Below are positions 47,098 to 59,799 of a DNA stretch of 64,000 nt, piece after piece. Origin of the DNA: Silene latifolia (taxonomy: Eukaryota; Streptophyta; Magnoliopsida; Caryophyllales; Caryophyllaceae); the NCBI RefSeq assembly GCF_048544455.1, contig NC_133536.1:26600152-26664151 (forward strand). Reading direction: 5' to 3'. The notes beneath the pieces are model-generated. The model did no database searches, was not told the DNA's origin, and was given only the letters and a program-made list of their open reading frames with translations. Each line of letters starts with the position of its first letter. The first letter of the stretch is position 1. A program made the position numbers and the translations under genes.

Positions 47098-47901
47098 GAC
47101 GATCCTGAAACCTGTAACCAATGAACTTAATGAACATAGGGAGTCAATTAAAATGAACCCGGGGTAAAAGTTGTGGGAGCTAGTGCAAAGGCTTGGGAGA
47201 CGTCCTAAAGTCGCAGGTCGCCTACAACTTTGAACCGGTCACATGGGGAAGTGTTTGTCGAGTTGTATGTGTGTTTGGTTAACTTGTTTACAAATGTGAT
47301 GGAATGTGTTGATTGTTGGATGTTCGAAGTTGGAAGTTGAGAAGGTGAAAGAAAAGTGATGATATATAGAAACTGTTGATGCAATGATAACATGTTGAAT
47401 GTTTTACAACGTGGCAATTAATAGCATGATGAAATGATCTCGTAGATATAGAAAAGATATGTAGCATGATTGTTATGATATCATGTAGTTTATAAAGTTT
47501 AGCATGTTAGCATATGACGTAACATGCGGGTAGCTTTTACGAGTTAGTGTTACTCGATCGAGTGAGACTGACTCGATCGGGTGGATTTTTGGCGATTTTG
47601 AGTTCAGAATCGAGTTTTGGGGCACTCGATCGAGTAACTAGGGGTACTCGATCGAGTAGGGGGTCACTCGATCGAGTAGCCTAGATACTCGATCGAGTAG
47701 GTAAGAGGTCAGAAGGCCTGTTTGGGTCTGAAGTTTGGGTACTCGATCGAGTACGTGGGGCACTCGATCGAGTAGCCCGTTACTCGATCGAGTGGGTTTG
47801 GGAACTCGATCGAGTAGGTTCTGGGGGTCGCGTCTTCGTGTTTTGAAGTTTAGTACGTATGTTCATATCTACCCCTTTTCTTATATATGTATAGTTTCAA
47901 G
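47098..47901 (+). other. Leader of chromovirus 2 with a palindrome array
   Basis: Non-coding. From 47550 to 47822 there are ten copies of ACTCGATCGAGT or one-base variants, spaced about 15-60 bp. The first 450 bases show no feature. Confidence 0.8.
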
Positions 47902-48980
47902 ATGCCGCCCAAGAGAACTGCTTTGTACGCGAGAGCTGAGCTTATGACCGTGGATGACATCGTTAAGATGTTAGAGCACCAGGATGCTCTTACTGAGACC
48001 CTGAAGAGAGTGAATGAGGACAAGGATAAGAGTAAGGAGAAGGAGGTTGACCATTCTAAAATCAGCCTCTATATTGCGAGGTTTAACCCGAAGGAATACA
48101 AGGGGGTTGGGGAGCCTAACCTTCTTGATAGTTGGCTGAGAGAGATGGAGAACATCTTAGACTTGGTTCATTGTCCCGATGAGATGAGGGTGGAACAGTG
48201 CGTTCTATCGAGGGAGGCGGCGAGGCAAGTGGTGGGATTCAGTGAAGGTGAGTGCTAAGGAGATATACACCAACCAAGGCTTACCCGCTATACCATGGGA
48301 GGAGTTTCGTAGGGGTTTGTGAGGAAGGAGTTCGTAGCGGAGCATGTAAGGAGTAAGTTGAGGGAAGAGTTTGATAAGTTTAAGATGACCGCGAGATGTC
48401 GGTGGCCGAGTACTACGGACAGTTCAATGAGAAGTCCAGTATCTTTGAGGATATGGGTCCGAGTGAGAGAACCTGGCATTGAGGTTTGAAAGAGGGTTGA
48501 CTACCACGATTATGGATAAGTTACCCGTGGGAATCCTTACCGATGTTAAGGAAGCTTATGAGAGGGCTGGAAGAGCTGAGAGGTTGGTGGAGATGGCTCA
48601 GGAGAGGTCAGGTGGTGAGAAGAGGAAGTTCGAGAGCGAGGGTGGTGGCCAATCGAATCACAAGAAAGGCAACCACAATCGGTCTAAAGGATTTTCTTCG
48701 GTCGGGGTTCGATCTTTGGGGCTTCCTTTGGGCGTGGCCGAGGGAGTGTGAGTAATAGTTGGGGAGTGACCTGCTTTGGTTGTGGTGGTGTAGGCCACAA
48801 GAGACATGAGTGCACGAGTGCACCGAGATCTTTCGAGAGACTCGCACGAGCTTCGCGAGCAACGGACCGGCCGGATCATGGCCAAACCGGGAAGTCGAGT
48901 TACCAGTGGAGGCAACCGCAACGGCGGTAATTCTTATCAGAAGACACCGACGAACAACAACAACAATCAAGGGTCGGGTG
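47902..48980 (+). pseudogene. gag: gag of chromovirus 2, frameshifted
   Basis: ATG at 47902 (MPPKRTALYARAE). Capsid start at ARFNPKEYKGVGEPNLLDSW; the frame is lost near 48230 and 48300-48480. It resumes at 48479 with LRFERGLTTTIMDKL and EAYERAGRAERLVEMA, then a zinc knuckle CFGCGGVGHKRHEC at about 48772-48815. At least three indels. Confidence 0.8.
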
Positions 48981-49039
48981 CTAAGCCGACCGCATCACCA
49001 AGATCTTGTCCGGGGAGGTGGGCGGAAGACCGATGGCAA

Positions 49040-49750
49040 GTTATTCATGATGGAGAAGAAAGCAGGTGAGGAAGATGCGCACGTTATCACCGGTACATTC
49101 CTTGTTAATGGTATTCCTACCTTTGTTTTGTTTGATTCGGGGGCTTCTCAGTCGTTTGTGTCTTCGAGTCATGTTAAACAGTTGGGTTTGTGAGTATATG
49201 AGTCCATTAGTGAGCAAGTTTTCATACCTTCGGGTGAGTCTGTATCGTGTGGGAGGTTGTTTAGAGATGTATCTTTGATAGTTGGGCAAGTTGATTTCCC
49301 TGTAGACTTGCTAGAGTTTCCTTTTAACGGTTTTGAGATGATAGTTGGGATGGATTGGTTAGGAAAGTATAAAGCTAGGATAGATCATCATCAAAAGAAA
49401 GTGTCCTTAAGAGGTCCAAAGGGTGTTAGTGTGTCTTACCGTGGGTTTCTAGTCAAACCCAAAGTTAAGTTGATTACATTTGTTAACTTGAAGTCTTATC
49501 TGAGGAAGGGATGTCCTTTGATCCCGTGCCATGTGAGAGATGACCGGATAGAAATTTCGACGATTGATGAGATACCGGTGGTGGGAGAGTTTGCAGATGT
49601 TTTTCCGGAGGAGATTCCGGGGTTGCCACCGAAGAGGGAGATAGACTTCACCGTTGAGTTGAAGCCGGGGGACGGGGGCCAATCTCTAAGGCACCGTGCC
49701 GTATGGGTCCTAAGGAGATGGAAGAGCTTAGGAAGCGGTTGGATGATTTG
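49040..49750 (+). pseudogene. pol: Protease and RT start of chromovirus 2
   Basis: Protease motif VLFDSGASQSFVS at about 49126-49164, with the catalytic Asp kept. A frame break follows near 49190-49256. The second half (FEMIVGMDWLGKYKARID) leads to [20 protein letters not shown], the classic lead into Ty3 RT. Another frame change near 49680. Confidence 0.85.
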
Positions 49751-50960
49751 ATAGAGAAGGGATACATTAGACCAAGTGTATCGCCTTGGGGAGCACCAGT
49801 TCTTTTCGTGAAGAAGAAAGATGGGAGCTTGAGGTTGTGCATAGATTACAGGGAGCTGAACCGTGTGACGATAAAGAACAAGTATCCTTTGCCAAGGATA
49901 GATGACCCGTTTGATCGATTGAGCGGCGCAACAGTCTTTTCCAAGATTGATTTGAGGTCGGGGTACCATCGGTGAAGATTAGAGAGGTGGACATACCAAA
50001 GACAGCTTTCACGTCAAGGTATGGCCATTATGAGTATGTGGTGATGCCGTTTGGATTGTCTAATGCGCCGGCGGTGTTTATGGATTTGATGAATAGAATC
50101 TTGAGACGCTTCTTGGACCAGTTTGTAGTAGTGTTTATCGATGATATCTTAGTCTACTCTAAGACTAAGGAGGAGCATGAGGAGCATCTGAGGATCGTGT
50201 TGCGGACTTTGAGGGATCATGAGTTGTATGCTAAGTGTCCCAAGTGGGAGTTCTGTTAGAGAAAGTTGCTTTTCTGGGGCATGTGATCTCTAAAGATGGG
50301 GTAGCTGTGGATCCGGCGAAGATTGAAGCAGTGACAAAGTGGGAAGCACCAAAGAATGTTGCTGAGGTTAGGAGTTTCTTGGGTTTAGCTGGATACTACA
50401 GACGGTTCGTGAAAGATTTCTCCAAGATAGCTAGACCGATGACAGCGTTGATGAGGAAAGAGAACGGGTTTCGTTGGGATGAGAGTTGTGAGACGGCGTT
50501 CCAGACATTAAAGGAGCGTTTGACCACAGCTCCTGTCTTAGCATTGCCTGAAGGGAGCGAGAACTTTGAGGTTTATACAGATGCCTCGAAGAATGGGCTG
50601 GGATGTGTGTTAATGCAGAATGGTAAAGTGATTGCCTATGCTTCTAGGCAGTTGAAGCCTTATGAGGAGAACTACCCTACCCATGATCTGGAGTTGGGTG
50701 CAGTGGTGTTTGCTCTCAAGATTTGGAGACATTACCTTTATGGAGCAATCTTTAAGGTATTTTCTGATCACAAGAGTCTTAAGTATATCTTCACGCAGAA
50801 GGAGTTGAACATGAGACAGAGGAGGTGGATGGAGTTGATTGGCGATTACGACATGGAAATTATCTACCATGAAGGGAAGGCCAATGTTGTTGCTGATGCT
50901 TTGAGTAGGAAGAGTGTACATTCCTTGTGTACGACTCTATCTTTGATGAGGCGAGGATGA
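49703..50960 (+). pseudogene. pol: Reverse transcriptase and RNase H of chromovirus 2, frameshifted
   Basis: RT fingers ([20 protein letters not shown]) end in [11 protein letters not shown] then TGA at 49973-49975; the frame resumes with VDIPKTAF. Catalytic [10 protein letters not shown] lies near 50134-50163. A frameshift near 50258 is followed by [24 protein letters not shown], then RNase H ([45 protein letters not shown]). All catalytic residues are present; only frame breaks disable it. Confidence 0.88.
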
Positions 50961-51080
50961 GGTAGCGAGCTTTGGGATACATATGATGCGAGAAAGGAGA
51001 TGCCATGGGTGATATGACAAAGACATCCGGAGTTTTATGATGATATTCGGGGTAAGGGCTTTGGATCCTAAGATAGTGGA

Positions 51081-52482
51081 GTGGAGAGTGGAGTAGAAAA
51101 GGGACAAAGTGTCCGGTTTTCTATTCATACAGATGGTAGTCTGAGGTTTGATGGTAGGCGGTGTGTTCCTAATGATGAGGAGTTGAAAAAGACGATCATG
51201 ACAGAAGCGCATTGCACACCATTTTCAGTTCATCCAGGTGGAGACAAGTTATACAAGGATTTGAAGAAAACGTTTTGGTGGCCTGGGATGAAGAAAGAGA
51301 CAGCTGAGTTTGTGTCCCGTTGTTTGACATGCCAGAGAGTTAAAGGGGAACAGAGAAGACCACAAGGTAAGATTCAGTCTTTAGAGGTGCCTGAGTGGAA
51401 GTGGGAATCCATTTCCATGGATTTCATTGTGGGTTTGCCTAAGAGTCAACAAGGTAACAACATGATTTGGGTGATAGTGGATCGTCTGACCAAGTCAGCT
51501 CACTTTGTTCCAATGAAAGATACATGGACTAAGGCACAATTGGCTACGGCCTATCGAAAGAACGTGCTTAAGTTACATGGAGTCCCTAAGGACATAGTGT
51601 CTGACAGAGATGCGAGGTTTATATCAAGGTTTTGGAAGGAGTTGCGGGAATCGTTGGGAACAGACTTTGAAGATGAGTACAACATTTCATCCTGCGACGA
51701 GACGGGCGACGGAGAGAACGATCAAGACTCTTGAGGATATGTTGCGAGCTTGTGTGATGGATTTTGGTGGTAGCTGGGAGCAGAGGTTGGAATTGATAGA
51801 GTTTTCTTACAATAACAGTTATCACACCAGTATAGATATGGCACCGTTTGAGGCTTTGTATGGGAGGAGATGTAGGAGTCCAATCTGTTGGGACGACAGC
51901 GCTGAGGCAGTGGTTTTAGGACCAGAGATGGTGCATGAGATGGTGGAACAGATTAAGATGATCAGGGAACGGATGAGAGCAGCCCAGGATCGACAAAAGA
52001 GTTATGCAGATCTACATCGTCGGGACATAGAGTTTCAAGTTGGGGACAAGGTTCTTCTGAAAGTGTCTCCGATGCGTGGAGTTATGAGATTTGGGAAGAA
52101 AGGCAAGCTAAGTCAGAAGTTTATAGGGCCTTATGAGATCTTAGAGCGAGTTGGGGAAGTTGCTTATCGTTTGGCTTTACCAGCTGCGTTGGAGAGAGTG
52201 CATAATGTGTTTCATGTATCGCAGCTGCGGAAGTATGTGAGTGACCCGTCACATATGTTGGAGGCAGAGAGCTTAGAGCTAGATGAGTCTTTATCATACC
52301 TTGAGGTGCCTAAGCAGATTCTAGACCGAAAGGTTAGAAAGACTAGGAGTGGTGAGACAGTTTTGCTTAAGATCCTTTGGTCTAACCACGAGACTGAGGA
52401 AGCTACATGGGAGGCAGAGGATGTCATGAAAGAGCGTTACCCTTTCCTTTTTGATCAGGTATGTATGGTTACGGGGACGTAA
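51081..52482 (+). pseudogene. pol: Integrase and chromodomain of chromovirus 2
   Basis: Zinc region (HPGGDKLYKDL, CLTCQRVKGEQ), core acids in SMDFIVGLP, VSDRDARF and ATERTIKTLE, then [29 protein letters not shown], and the chromodomain (LLKILWSNHETEEATWEAED) ending YPFLF. A frameshift near 51665-51710 splits the core just before the catalytic Glu, where the usual QTDGQ-type sequence is altered. The two halves overlap in different frames. Confidence 0.88.
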
Positions 52483-52703
52483 CCTTGTTTCTTTTAGGGG
52501 GGTAGGAGATGATCGCGAGCAGTTTTTAAGAGTTTTATACACCTTTTATATGTTGTGTCGGTATGTTTGTCGGGATGAGTTGGGTTAGTATCATGTTTTA
52601 CGTTGAATTTTGTTTGGCTTTTGAGTCGGGAACGTTGTGGGAGTACCTTTGTTTAGTAGTGGTTTGAACTTCGGGGACGAAGTTCCTTTTAAGGAGGGAA
52701 GAC
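52483..52703 (+). other. Chromovirus 2 3' UTR
   Basis: Non-coding stretch from the pol stop to the polypurine tract (TTAAGGAGGGAAGAC). Nothing else seen. Confidence 0.6.
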
Positions 52704-52764
52704 TGTAATACTCCGTATTTATATTCCTTTTAAGGAGGGAAGACTGTAATACTCCGTATTTATA
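52683..52764 (+). repeat. 41-bp tandem duplication of polypurine tract plus LTR start
   Basis: TTCCTTTTAAGGAGGGAAGAC followed by TGTAATACTCCGTATTTATA occurs twice in a row. The second copy leads into the full LTR at 52745. A 20-base LTR stub at 52704-52723 therefore precedes the real LTR. Confidence 0.9.
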
Positions 52765-54080
52765 AGTCTTGGGGTACTCTATCGAGTAGCCCTTACTCTG
52801 TCGAGTAAGGGTAAGTTGCGAAATAAAATAGTTTCTGACCTGTTGGGTACTCGATCGAGTAGGTCAGGGTACTCGATCGAGTAAGGGGGTACTCGATCGA
52901 GTACCTTGGGTACTCGATCGAGTGTCCGGTTTTACGGGGAGTTTTCTCGGGTTTTGTTAATTATGCGATTAAGGTATTTAAACATAATCGTCATTGTTTA
53001 AAATCACTTTTACAAAACCTAAAACCCTGTTTAAGAGAGAAAGCAACCAGTTCACCTTCCTAATCGCATTCTTAGCAATTCCCGGAGTTCAGACGGTCGG
53101 TTCTTGTCGTTATTCGTGTCGTTGAGTTCCTTGCGTTGAGGGTAAGCTTTTAATATAATTTTTATAATGTTTTGTTAAGTTTGGTTAAACCCTAATTTAG
53201 GGACTGGGGGTTTTTGTGTGTAGTATGTGATGTATAGCCTATATGTGTTATATGATAGGAGGAGGGTTCGTAGAAGAGGCTTTTTGACTCACCAATTTGT
53301 GATACCGTCTGATCATTGTGCTTTCCGGGTAGGATTTCCTACTCAGTATTAGTCCCATAATGGGATATTGGTGATGTGTTGTATTTGATTGTTTGATATA
53401 ATGATTGTACTGTGTTTGTGGTTGTGATTGCTGATTGATGGTTCTCGAGATGCGTTCTCGGCTGAGTGGGGTCACTTGCGGGAGTGACTTCACGCCCTAG
53501 TTTCGCCCTTCGTGGAACCCGCCACGGAAGGGGATGTGCACATTAATGGGACAGGGTTATCGCTCGGTATGATGAGCGAGGCTTAGGTGGGAACGGCTGC
53601 GGTCCCCCACTGGCAGGGCTGGTCCAGTGGACAGTCAGGATTGAGATGATGGGAGTTGGTGGTGTGTGTGTGTGTGTGACAGTTCAGCTGTCTGTTTGTC
53701 TTATTATTGTTATCTATATTGATTGTGTGATTAGTACTGACCCCGGTGTTGTTTTGTAAACTGCGGTGATCCATTCGGGGATGGTGAGCGGATATTGAGC
53801 GGTATTGAGAGGAGTACTGGGATAGCTGGGATGCCACGACATGATGATAGGAGTCTTCCGCTGTAGTCTTTAGTTTATTTACTTTTCAGTTAGACAGTCA
53901 GTTTGAAATAATGTATCGTACTTTTGGTTTGGTTTGAGGATTGTAACTATTCACTAAATTATTATATTAAGCATTGTTTCTTTATTGTTGTTTGATTATC
54001 ATTGCCTCGGGTAACCGAGATGGTAATGTCTTCATACCTGAGTGGTCCTGGTAAGGCACTTGGAGTATGGGGGTGTTACA
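52745..54080 (+). repeat. 3' LTR of chromovirus 2
   Basis: 1,336 bp, matching 45749-47083 with scattered differences (for example near 53285-53315). Followed by CATGG. Confidence 0.93.
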
Positions 54081-54182
54081 CATGGCTTGAGTTGTTGTTG
54101 TCGGTGGGTTAGATGTGACAGGTGGGGATGTCATGTTTACTGGTTTGACGGGTATATGGGTATTGAAAGTGGTCTTGACCAT
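54081..54182 (-). pseudogene. SIRE env-like ORF, N-terminal piece
   Basis: ATG at 54182, then about 34 Thr/Pro-rich residues up to the CATGG target duplication. The frame continues in register at 45748 on the other side of chromovirus 2, so the insertion hit the ORF about 100 nt after its start. The true start is therefore here and not at the ATG at 45746. Confidence 0.7.
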
Positions 54183-54527
54183 GGTGGGTTAAAAGGTAGG
54201 TGAGATTTGAGGGAGTTTGTGGATTTGGGAGATGAAAGGATAAGTGGACGGGGGAGTTAGGTGGGTTGTTCGAAGAAAATGGCCCAAATAATAAATGTGG
54301 GAGGTGAGGTAGTTGGCCCAACTAAACACATTTAATCACTCGAAATAAAAACGCAAGGTAGCATACAATAAACGTAAATTTAGATATGAGGTTGAGTGAT
54401 TACCGACTCACGAATACGGTGTCAATTTTTGGTCTAAACATGATGTCAATGCACTTAGAATACTTAATAACATATATCCAATTTTAATTTAATCAATTAA
54501 GGAAATTTGTAAAACCCACACTAAAAA
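54183..54527 (-). other. SIRE spacer between RNase H and env-like ORF
   Basis: 345 bp, AT-rich, no coding signal. Confidence 0.6.
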
Positions 54528-55249
54528 TCACAAGCAATTAATTAACCCAATTTCTAGTCTAAATTTCTCAAAATGTTCTCTTGCAAGTGGCTTAGTGAAA
54601 ATATCGGCAATTTGATTTTCGGTTTTGCAAAAGATAAGTTTAATATGTCCTTTTTCCACATGATCACGAATAAAGTGATGACGAATATCAATATGTTTGG
54701 TTTTAGAGTGTTGAATAGGATTTTTGGAAATATTTATTGCACTCGTGTTATCACACATTAAGGGAATGGAGTCAAAAATAATACCAAAATCCAAGAGTTG
54801 TTGTTTTACCCAAAGGAGTTGAGAACAACAATGTGCCGCACTAACATACTCACTTTCGGCCGTAGAGAGAGCTACCGTGTTTTGTTTCTTTGAGCCCCAA
54901 GAAGTCAAGCAAGGACCCAAGAACGTTGCAATTCCGGAGGTACTCTTTCTATCCACCGTGCACCCCGCATAGCCCGCATCCGAAAAGCCTATGAGATCAA
55001 AAGGACAATGTAAAGGGTACCATAAGTAAAGATTTTGTGTTCAATCAAATACCGAAGAATTCGTTTAACGGCTTTAAAATGTGATTCTTTCGGATTTGCT
55101 TGGAACCTAGCACATAAACAAACACTAAATAGAATGTCGGGACGACTTGCGGTCAAGTAGAGAAGTGAGCCTATCATACCTCTATACACCTTATCACTAA
55201 CATTCTTACCGAGTTCATCTTTGTCCAATTTGGACCCGGCTACCATAGG
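54528..55249 (-). pseudogene. pol: SIRE pol: RT C-terminus and RNase H
   Basis: 55249-54989 reads VAGSKLDKDE, YRGMIGSLLYLTASRPDI, AVKRILRYL. After a frame change near 54970, RNase H follows: DRKSTSGIATFLG, TVALSTAESEYVSA, MCDNTSAINISKNP, KHIDIRHHFIRDHVE and the end FTKPLAREHFE. This is the copia RNase H with its catalytic acids. It joins across the solo LTR to 59085. Confidence 0.88.
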
Positions 55250-55570
55250 TGTAACACCCGCGAAATTCTCATTTTGACATTTATAATTTATTTAACCATT
55301 CTAATACCTTACTTTATATTTCTAAATTATTTAATTTAATTAACTTTATTTTAAACGTGATTTATATATAAGTAATGTTGTAAAGCTAAATTTATATAAA
55401 AATACGTATTATAGTCGGATATTAACAATAGGTGAAAATATTAATGATATTTCCGTCTTATGTTCCCGTCTAGCATAAGACCGTCACATTTTCGTTTTGA
55501 GGCTAATTTATCCGGACTAATCCGATTCCTCTTACGCATACTCACACCCACCATATCTCTACATTTATAT

Positions 55571-55927
<357 letters not shown>

Positions 55928-57236
55928 CTCCCTCACCTCCCGTCCCCACCTCCCCTTCTTTGTCCCTTCTTCTTTTTCCCACTTCACCTGTAACCACAAA
56001 AACAACAGCAACAACCAGTGAACCACAACACCCACCATTTTCGTCACCTCCAACCTCAGATCCTGCCTCCATTCTCAACCAAATTTGGTAAATTTTACAC
56101 CAATAGCTTCCTCTCCTCGTCCTCCTTCTTTATATGTAAAGAAGAGCCAAGCTTTCGTCCTATTTCAATTCGGCCGCCTTACAAAGGATTCGGATTTTGG
56201 TCTACTTTCTTTCATTTCTGGGTTTAAAGTCATCCTTGGGCGATTACTCATTCGTTTAGGAGAGCAAAAAGGTAACGGTAATAGGTTACTCGACAAATGT
56301 CGAAATTTCTGTCTTTTGTGTCATTTTATATGCTCTTGTTTGATAAAGTTTGATCCTTTATGTTTTTCTCATTTGTATGATAAATTCCATCTCAAAGTAA
56401 ATGTTTGAATTAGGCTGTTTTTATGCGCTCTTCTTTTAGACGGAATTTGTGCTGAAATTTAGTTGAACACGAATCAAGTTGAGCTTGTCGCAGGGATTTC
56501 ATTGTCTCATACTCTAATCTGTCCAATTGTAGCAAGGAAAGAGCCGACTCTTGGTTTCCCTAAACCGTATCACTGCTTGTTCTCGCTGTACTTAATTTAT
56601 TTCAGAAGTTGTATTCAATTTAGTTTTGATTTATTTTGGGAGTACTGTTGAGTCTGAGGATGAATAGGGTAAGCATAAGCATCAAGGCATAAAATTATAA
56701 TGACAACATCGGCTTCCATTATCCACATTTGAGTTGGTAGTAAAAAGGGCACATCTTTTCTTTTACCACAACTTCTTTAGACGGGGCAAGATGATCATTT
56801 TACTACATTAGATTTCTGGAAACGCAATGAATTTACCAGTTGCTTTATACTGACTTTCATCCTGAAATTTAGCCGCCTTTTTGATGCAAATATGGGACGG
56901 CTCATTACTTTGTTTTGGGATAGCTTTGGGTAAGTTGTCGGGACTGTTTTAAGGTTGTCCCTGAGACGCTTTTATAGGGCATTCGGGACTGTTTTTAGTC
57001 GTGAAAATGATACCTTGTTGGGACCGGTTTTGGTGCTTAAAAATACAGGTTTTGTGATGAAATTTTGAGACGACTACATGCTGAGTTTTGGGACCTTTTG
57101 TGTGTGTTCATTGGACCGTTTATTGGGACTGTTTTGGCACGGGTTCTAGGCAGAAATGTGGGCTGTTTTGAGACAGTCGAGCATGGGTTTAGGTGGCTGA
57201 TTCGGGTAGTTACATGGCCGAGATGGGCAGTTGTTC

Positions 57237-57352
57237 AGTTATGGCCTGGCCGTGGCCTACTGTTGGCCTGGCCGTGGCCTACTGTGGCCTGGCAGCAGCC
57301 TGGCAATGGCTCGGCAGTGGCCTGGCTGTGGCCTAGGCAGTGGCCTAGCTAG
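57237..57352 (+). repeat. GTGGCCTGGC-type short tandem repeat
   Basis: About ten imperfect copies of a 10-12-bp unit (GTGGCCTGGCC, GTGGCCTACT, CAGTGGCCTGG). Confidence 0.85.
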
Positions 57353-58054
57353 TTACGGGTTGAGGCCGCGTGTGGTTTGTTGTGAGGTCGAGTTGAGGTT
57401 GCCATAATAGCTCGTGAGTCATGGTTATAAATTGTTTTGACGCTAATTTGGTTCATTTTAAATAAATATGATTAAATAACCGTCTCACATGTTAAATAAC
57501 GTAATTAGTTAATATCGTTCATTTACTTAATTGTTCTGTTGGGCTTGTCACATGATTTATTGATTGGGCTTATTCTAGTCCATTCATTGGATTTCACATG
57601 ATTTAATTATTGGGCTAATAAATGGGTCACTTGGACCTGGTCACATTTTATCCCGTATATTTCATATAACGTAAATTATTCATTATCACTTGTTATATTT
57701 TATCTAACCGGCGTGTTAAATTATAAAATGGAATATTCATTAATATAATACAAGCATAAGTTATTTATTTAAAGTACTTGTAAGATTCATATTCTTGATA
57801 ATGTCTTGTATTGTTCTGTTGTGAGAGTCTCGGTCCTACCGGATACTAGGGGTGAGCCATAGGCCCTCTAGTTGCGGTATGATCGTCGGGAGTGATGTTC
57901 CCATTTGTACTTATGGTGAGATGCAAGCCATAAGTATGAATGTGACATTAAAGATCCCGTGTCATATGATGTTTGCATGATCATTCTTACTCTTATTGTG
58001 ACTCAAGTGTGACGTTTTACATTGTGTGACGACTTGACTTTCCTTTTTACCCCT

Positions 58055-58315
58055 TTCGGACCTTTGGTTACGAGTGTGTGCCATGTTTCCGGATTGGGTT
58101 ATCCTTCCTCTTTCGGACCTTTGGTTACGAGTGTGTGCCATGTTTCCGGATTGGGTTATCTTTCCTCTTTCGGACCTTTGGTTACGAGTGTATGCCATGT
58201 TTCTGGACTAGGATATCCTTCCGCCTTTCTTCGGACCTTTGGTTACGAATGTGTGCCATGTTTCCGATTAGAGGTTACTCGACCTTTGGTTACGAGTGTG
58301 TGCCATGTTTCGAGT
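58055..58315 (+). repeat. 57-bp tandem repeat, about five copies
   Basis: Units start TTCGGACCTTTGGTTACGAG at 58055, 58112, 58169 and 58230, with a partial at about 58278. Period 57, then 61 and shorter. Confidence 0.9.
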
Positions 58316-59084
58316 CTTGGATACGATTGGTATATCGTATGTCGAATCGGGTGACGTCCATCCCGAGAGTCTGGATCCAGGTTTAGACTAGGACCGTATT
58401 ATGATCGTCGTCCTACAAGGAGGTTGGAGTCTAGGATGTAGTCTTGTGTGTGGTATCTCGGACATGCTTTAAAGGTAGCCTCTGAGTCGGATACTCCGTC
58501 TACACTTTGTGTCGGTCTTACACTTGTTGAGTCGGTCAATATGAGTTGGTTGACTTGGTTGCTCCATGCCCTTGATTGCATGTTTATGCTAACATATCAT
58601 GCCTATTCTATTCAGAAAGTATTATGTCTGTCTCATCATGATTTTCATTATATCTTCTTGTCCTTCATTATCTACATGTGATGCATGACTATTATGTTCA
58701 ATTAAGTGTTTGTTACTTGCATTTCGACATATTGTGGCTGGGAGAACCTTGAGTTACTCCCCACTGACTGTGGCATTCATGTTTACATGAATGACAGGTG
58801 GTGAAGATGCTTACGTGGGGAAGACGTGTGGGCTAGCGAGAACTAAACCCTTGGACCTTAGTTTGCTAGTTAGAAACCCTTTATTTGTTTATTCGTGGGA
58901 TATCTTTTCCCCGCTTTCTAGACTTAGGTTGTAATAACCTAAATTTGTCTATTATCGTATTTGTTTCATTTCGTTTTTGGCACCCGCGTGTTAATCTTTA
59001 GCTCGTAATAAAAATTTTTAAAAATATCACAAATTCCGCTTTAATTTATTAGTTATATTTTCCCCTTTATCGCGGGGTGTCACA

Positions 59085-59799
59085 ATAGGTGTATCATGAG
59101 GCTTACCATTAGTCATCCCAAATTTCTTAAGCATTTCCTTAATATACTTTTGTTGATGGATCATGATTCCATCCTTTGATTGCTTAATTTGGAGCCCAAG
59201 AAAAAATCCTAGCTCACCCATCATGCTCATTTCAAACTCCGATTTCATTAGTTCCGAAAAATATAAGTAAAGGAGTTCATTTGTTGCACCAAATATAATG
59301 TCATCAACATATACTTGTACAACCAACAGTTAAATCATTGTGACTTTAAGAACAATGTTTTGTCAACGGAGCCTCTTTTAAAACCATTTTCAATAAGAAA
59401 CTTAGACAATCTATCATACCAACACCTTGGTGCTTGTTTTAAACCGTAAAGAGCTTTGTCTAGTTTGAAAACATGGTTAGGCAAGTCATTGTTCTCAAAA
59501 CCCGGTGGTTGCTCTACAAAGACATCTTCTTCCAAATATCCATTTAAGAAAGCAGTTTTGACATCCATTTGGAAGAGTTTAATGCCTTTGTGAGCCGCAA
59601 AAGCTATAAGCAATCGTATGGCCTCAAGTCTAGCTACCGGTGCATAGGTTTCATCATAATCAATACCCTCTTGTTGGTTATAACCTTGCACCACTAGTCT
59701 AGCCTTGTTCCTTACAATTTCTCCCGAGTCATCAAGCTTGTTGCGAAAGACCCACCTAGTACCAATGACGGTACGATTAGGCGGCCTAGGGACTAAGTG
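59085..59799 (-). pseudogene. pol: SIRE pol: reverse transcriptase
   Basis: VVQGYNQQEGIDYDETYAPV, FQMDVKTAFLNGYLEEDVFV, KALYGLKQAPRCWYD and QVYVDDIIFGATN are standard copia RT motifs with an intact YVDD. Frame changes near 59335 and near 59800 break it. The sequence then stops at the solo LTR and resumes at 55249. Confidence 0.9.

Larger units (their letters stand above)
45749..54080 (+). mobile_element. Chromovirus 2 (Tekay-type) inserted in the SIRE env-like ORF
   Basis: 8,332 bp with LTRs 45749-47083 and 52745-54080 and the target duplication CATGG at 45744-45748 and 54081-54085. The order is primer site, long leader, gag, protease, RT, RNase H, integrase, chromodomain. Several frameshifts and stops break the reading frame, though the LTRs remain similar. 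Both LTRs and leader carry the palindrome ACTCGATCGAGT. Confidence 0.93.
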
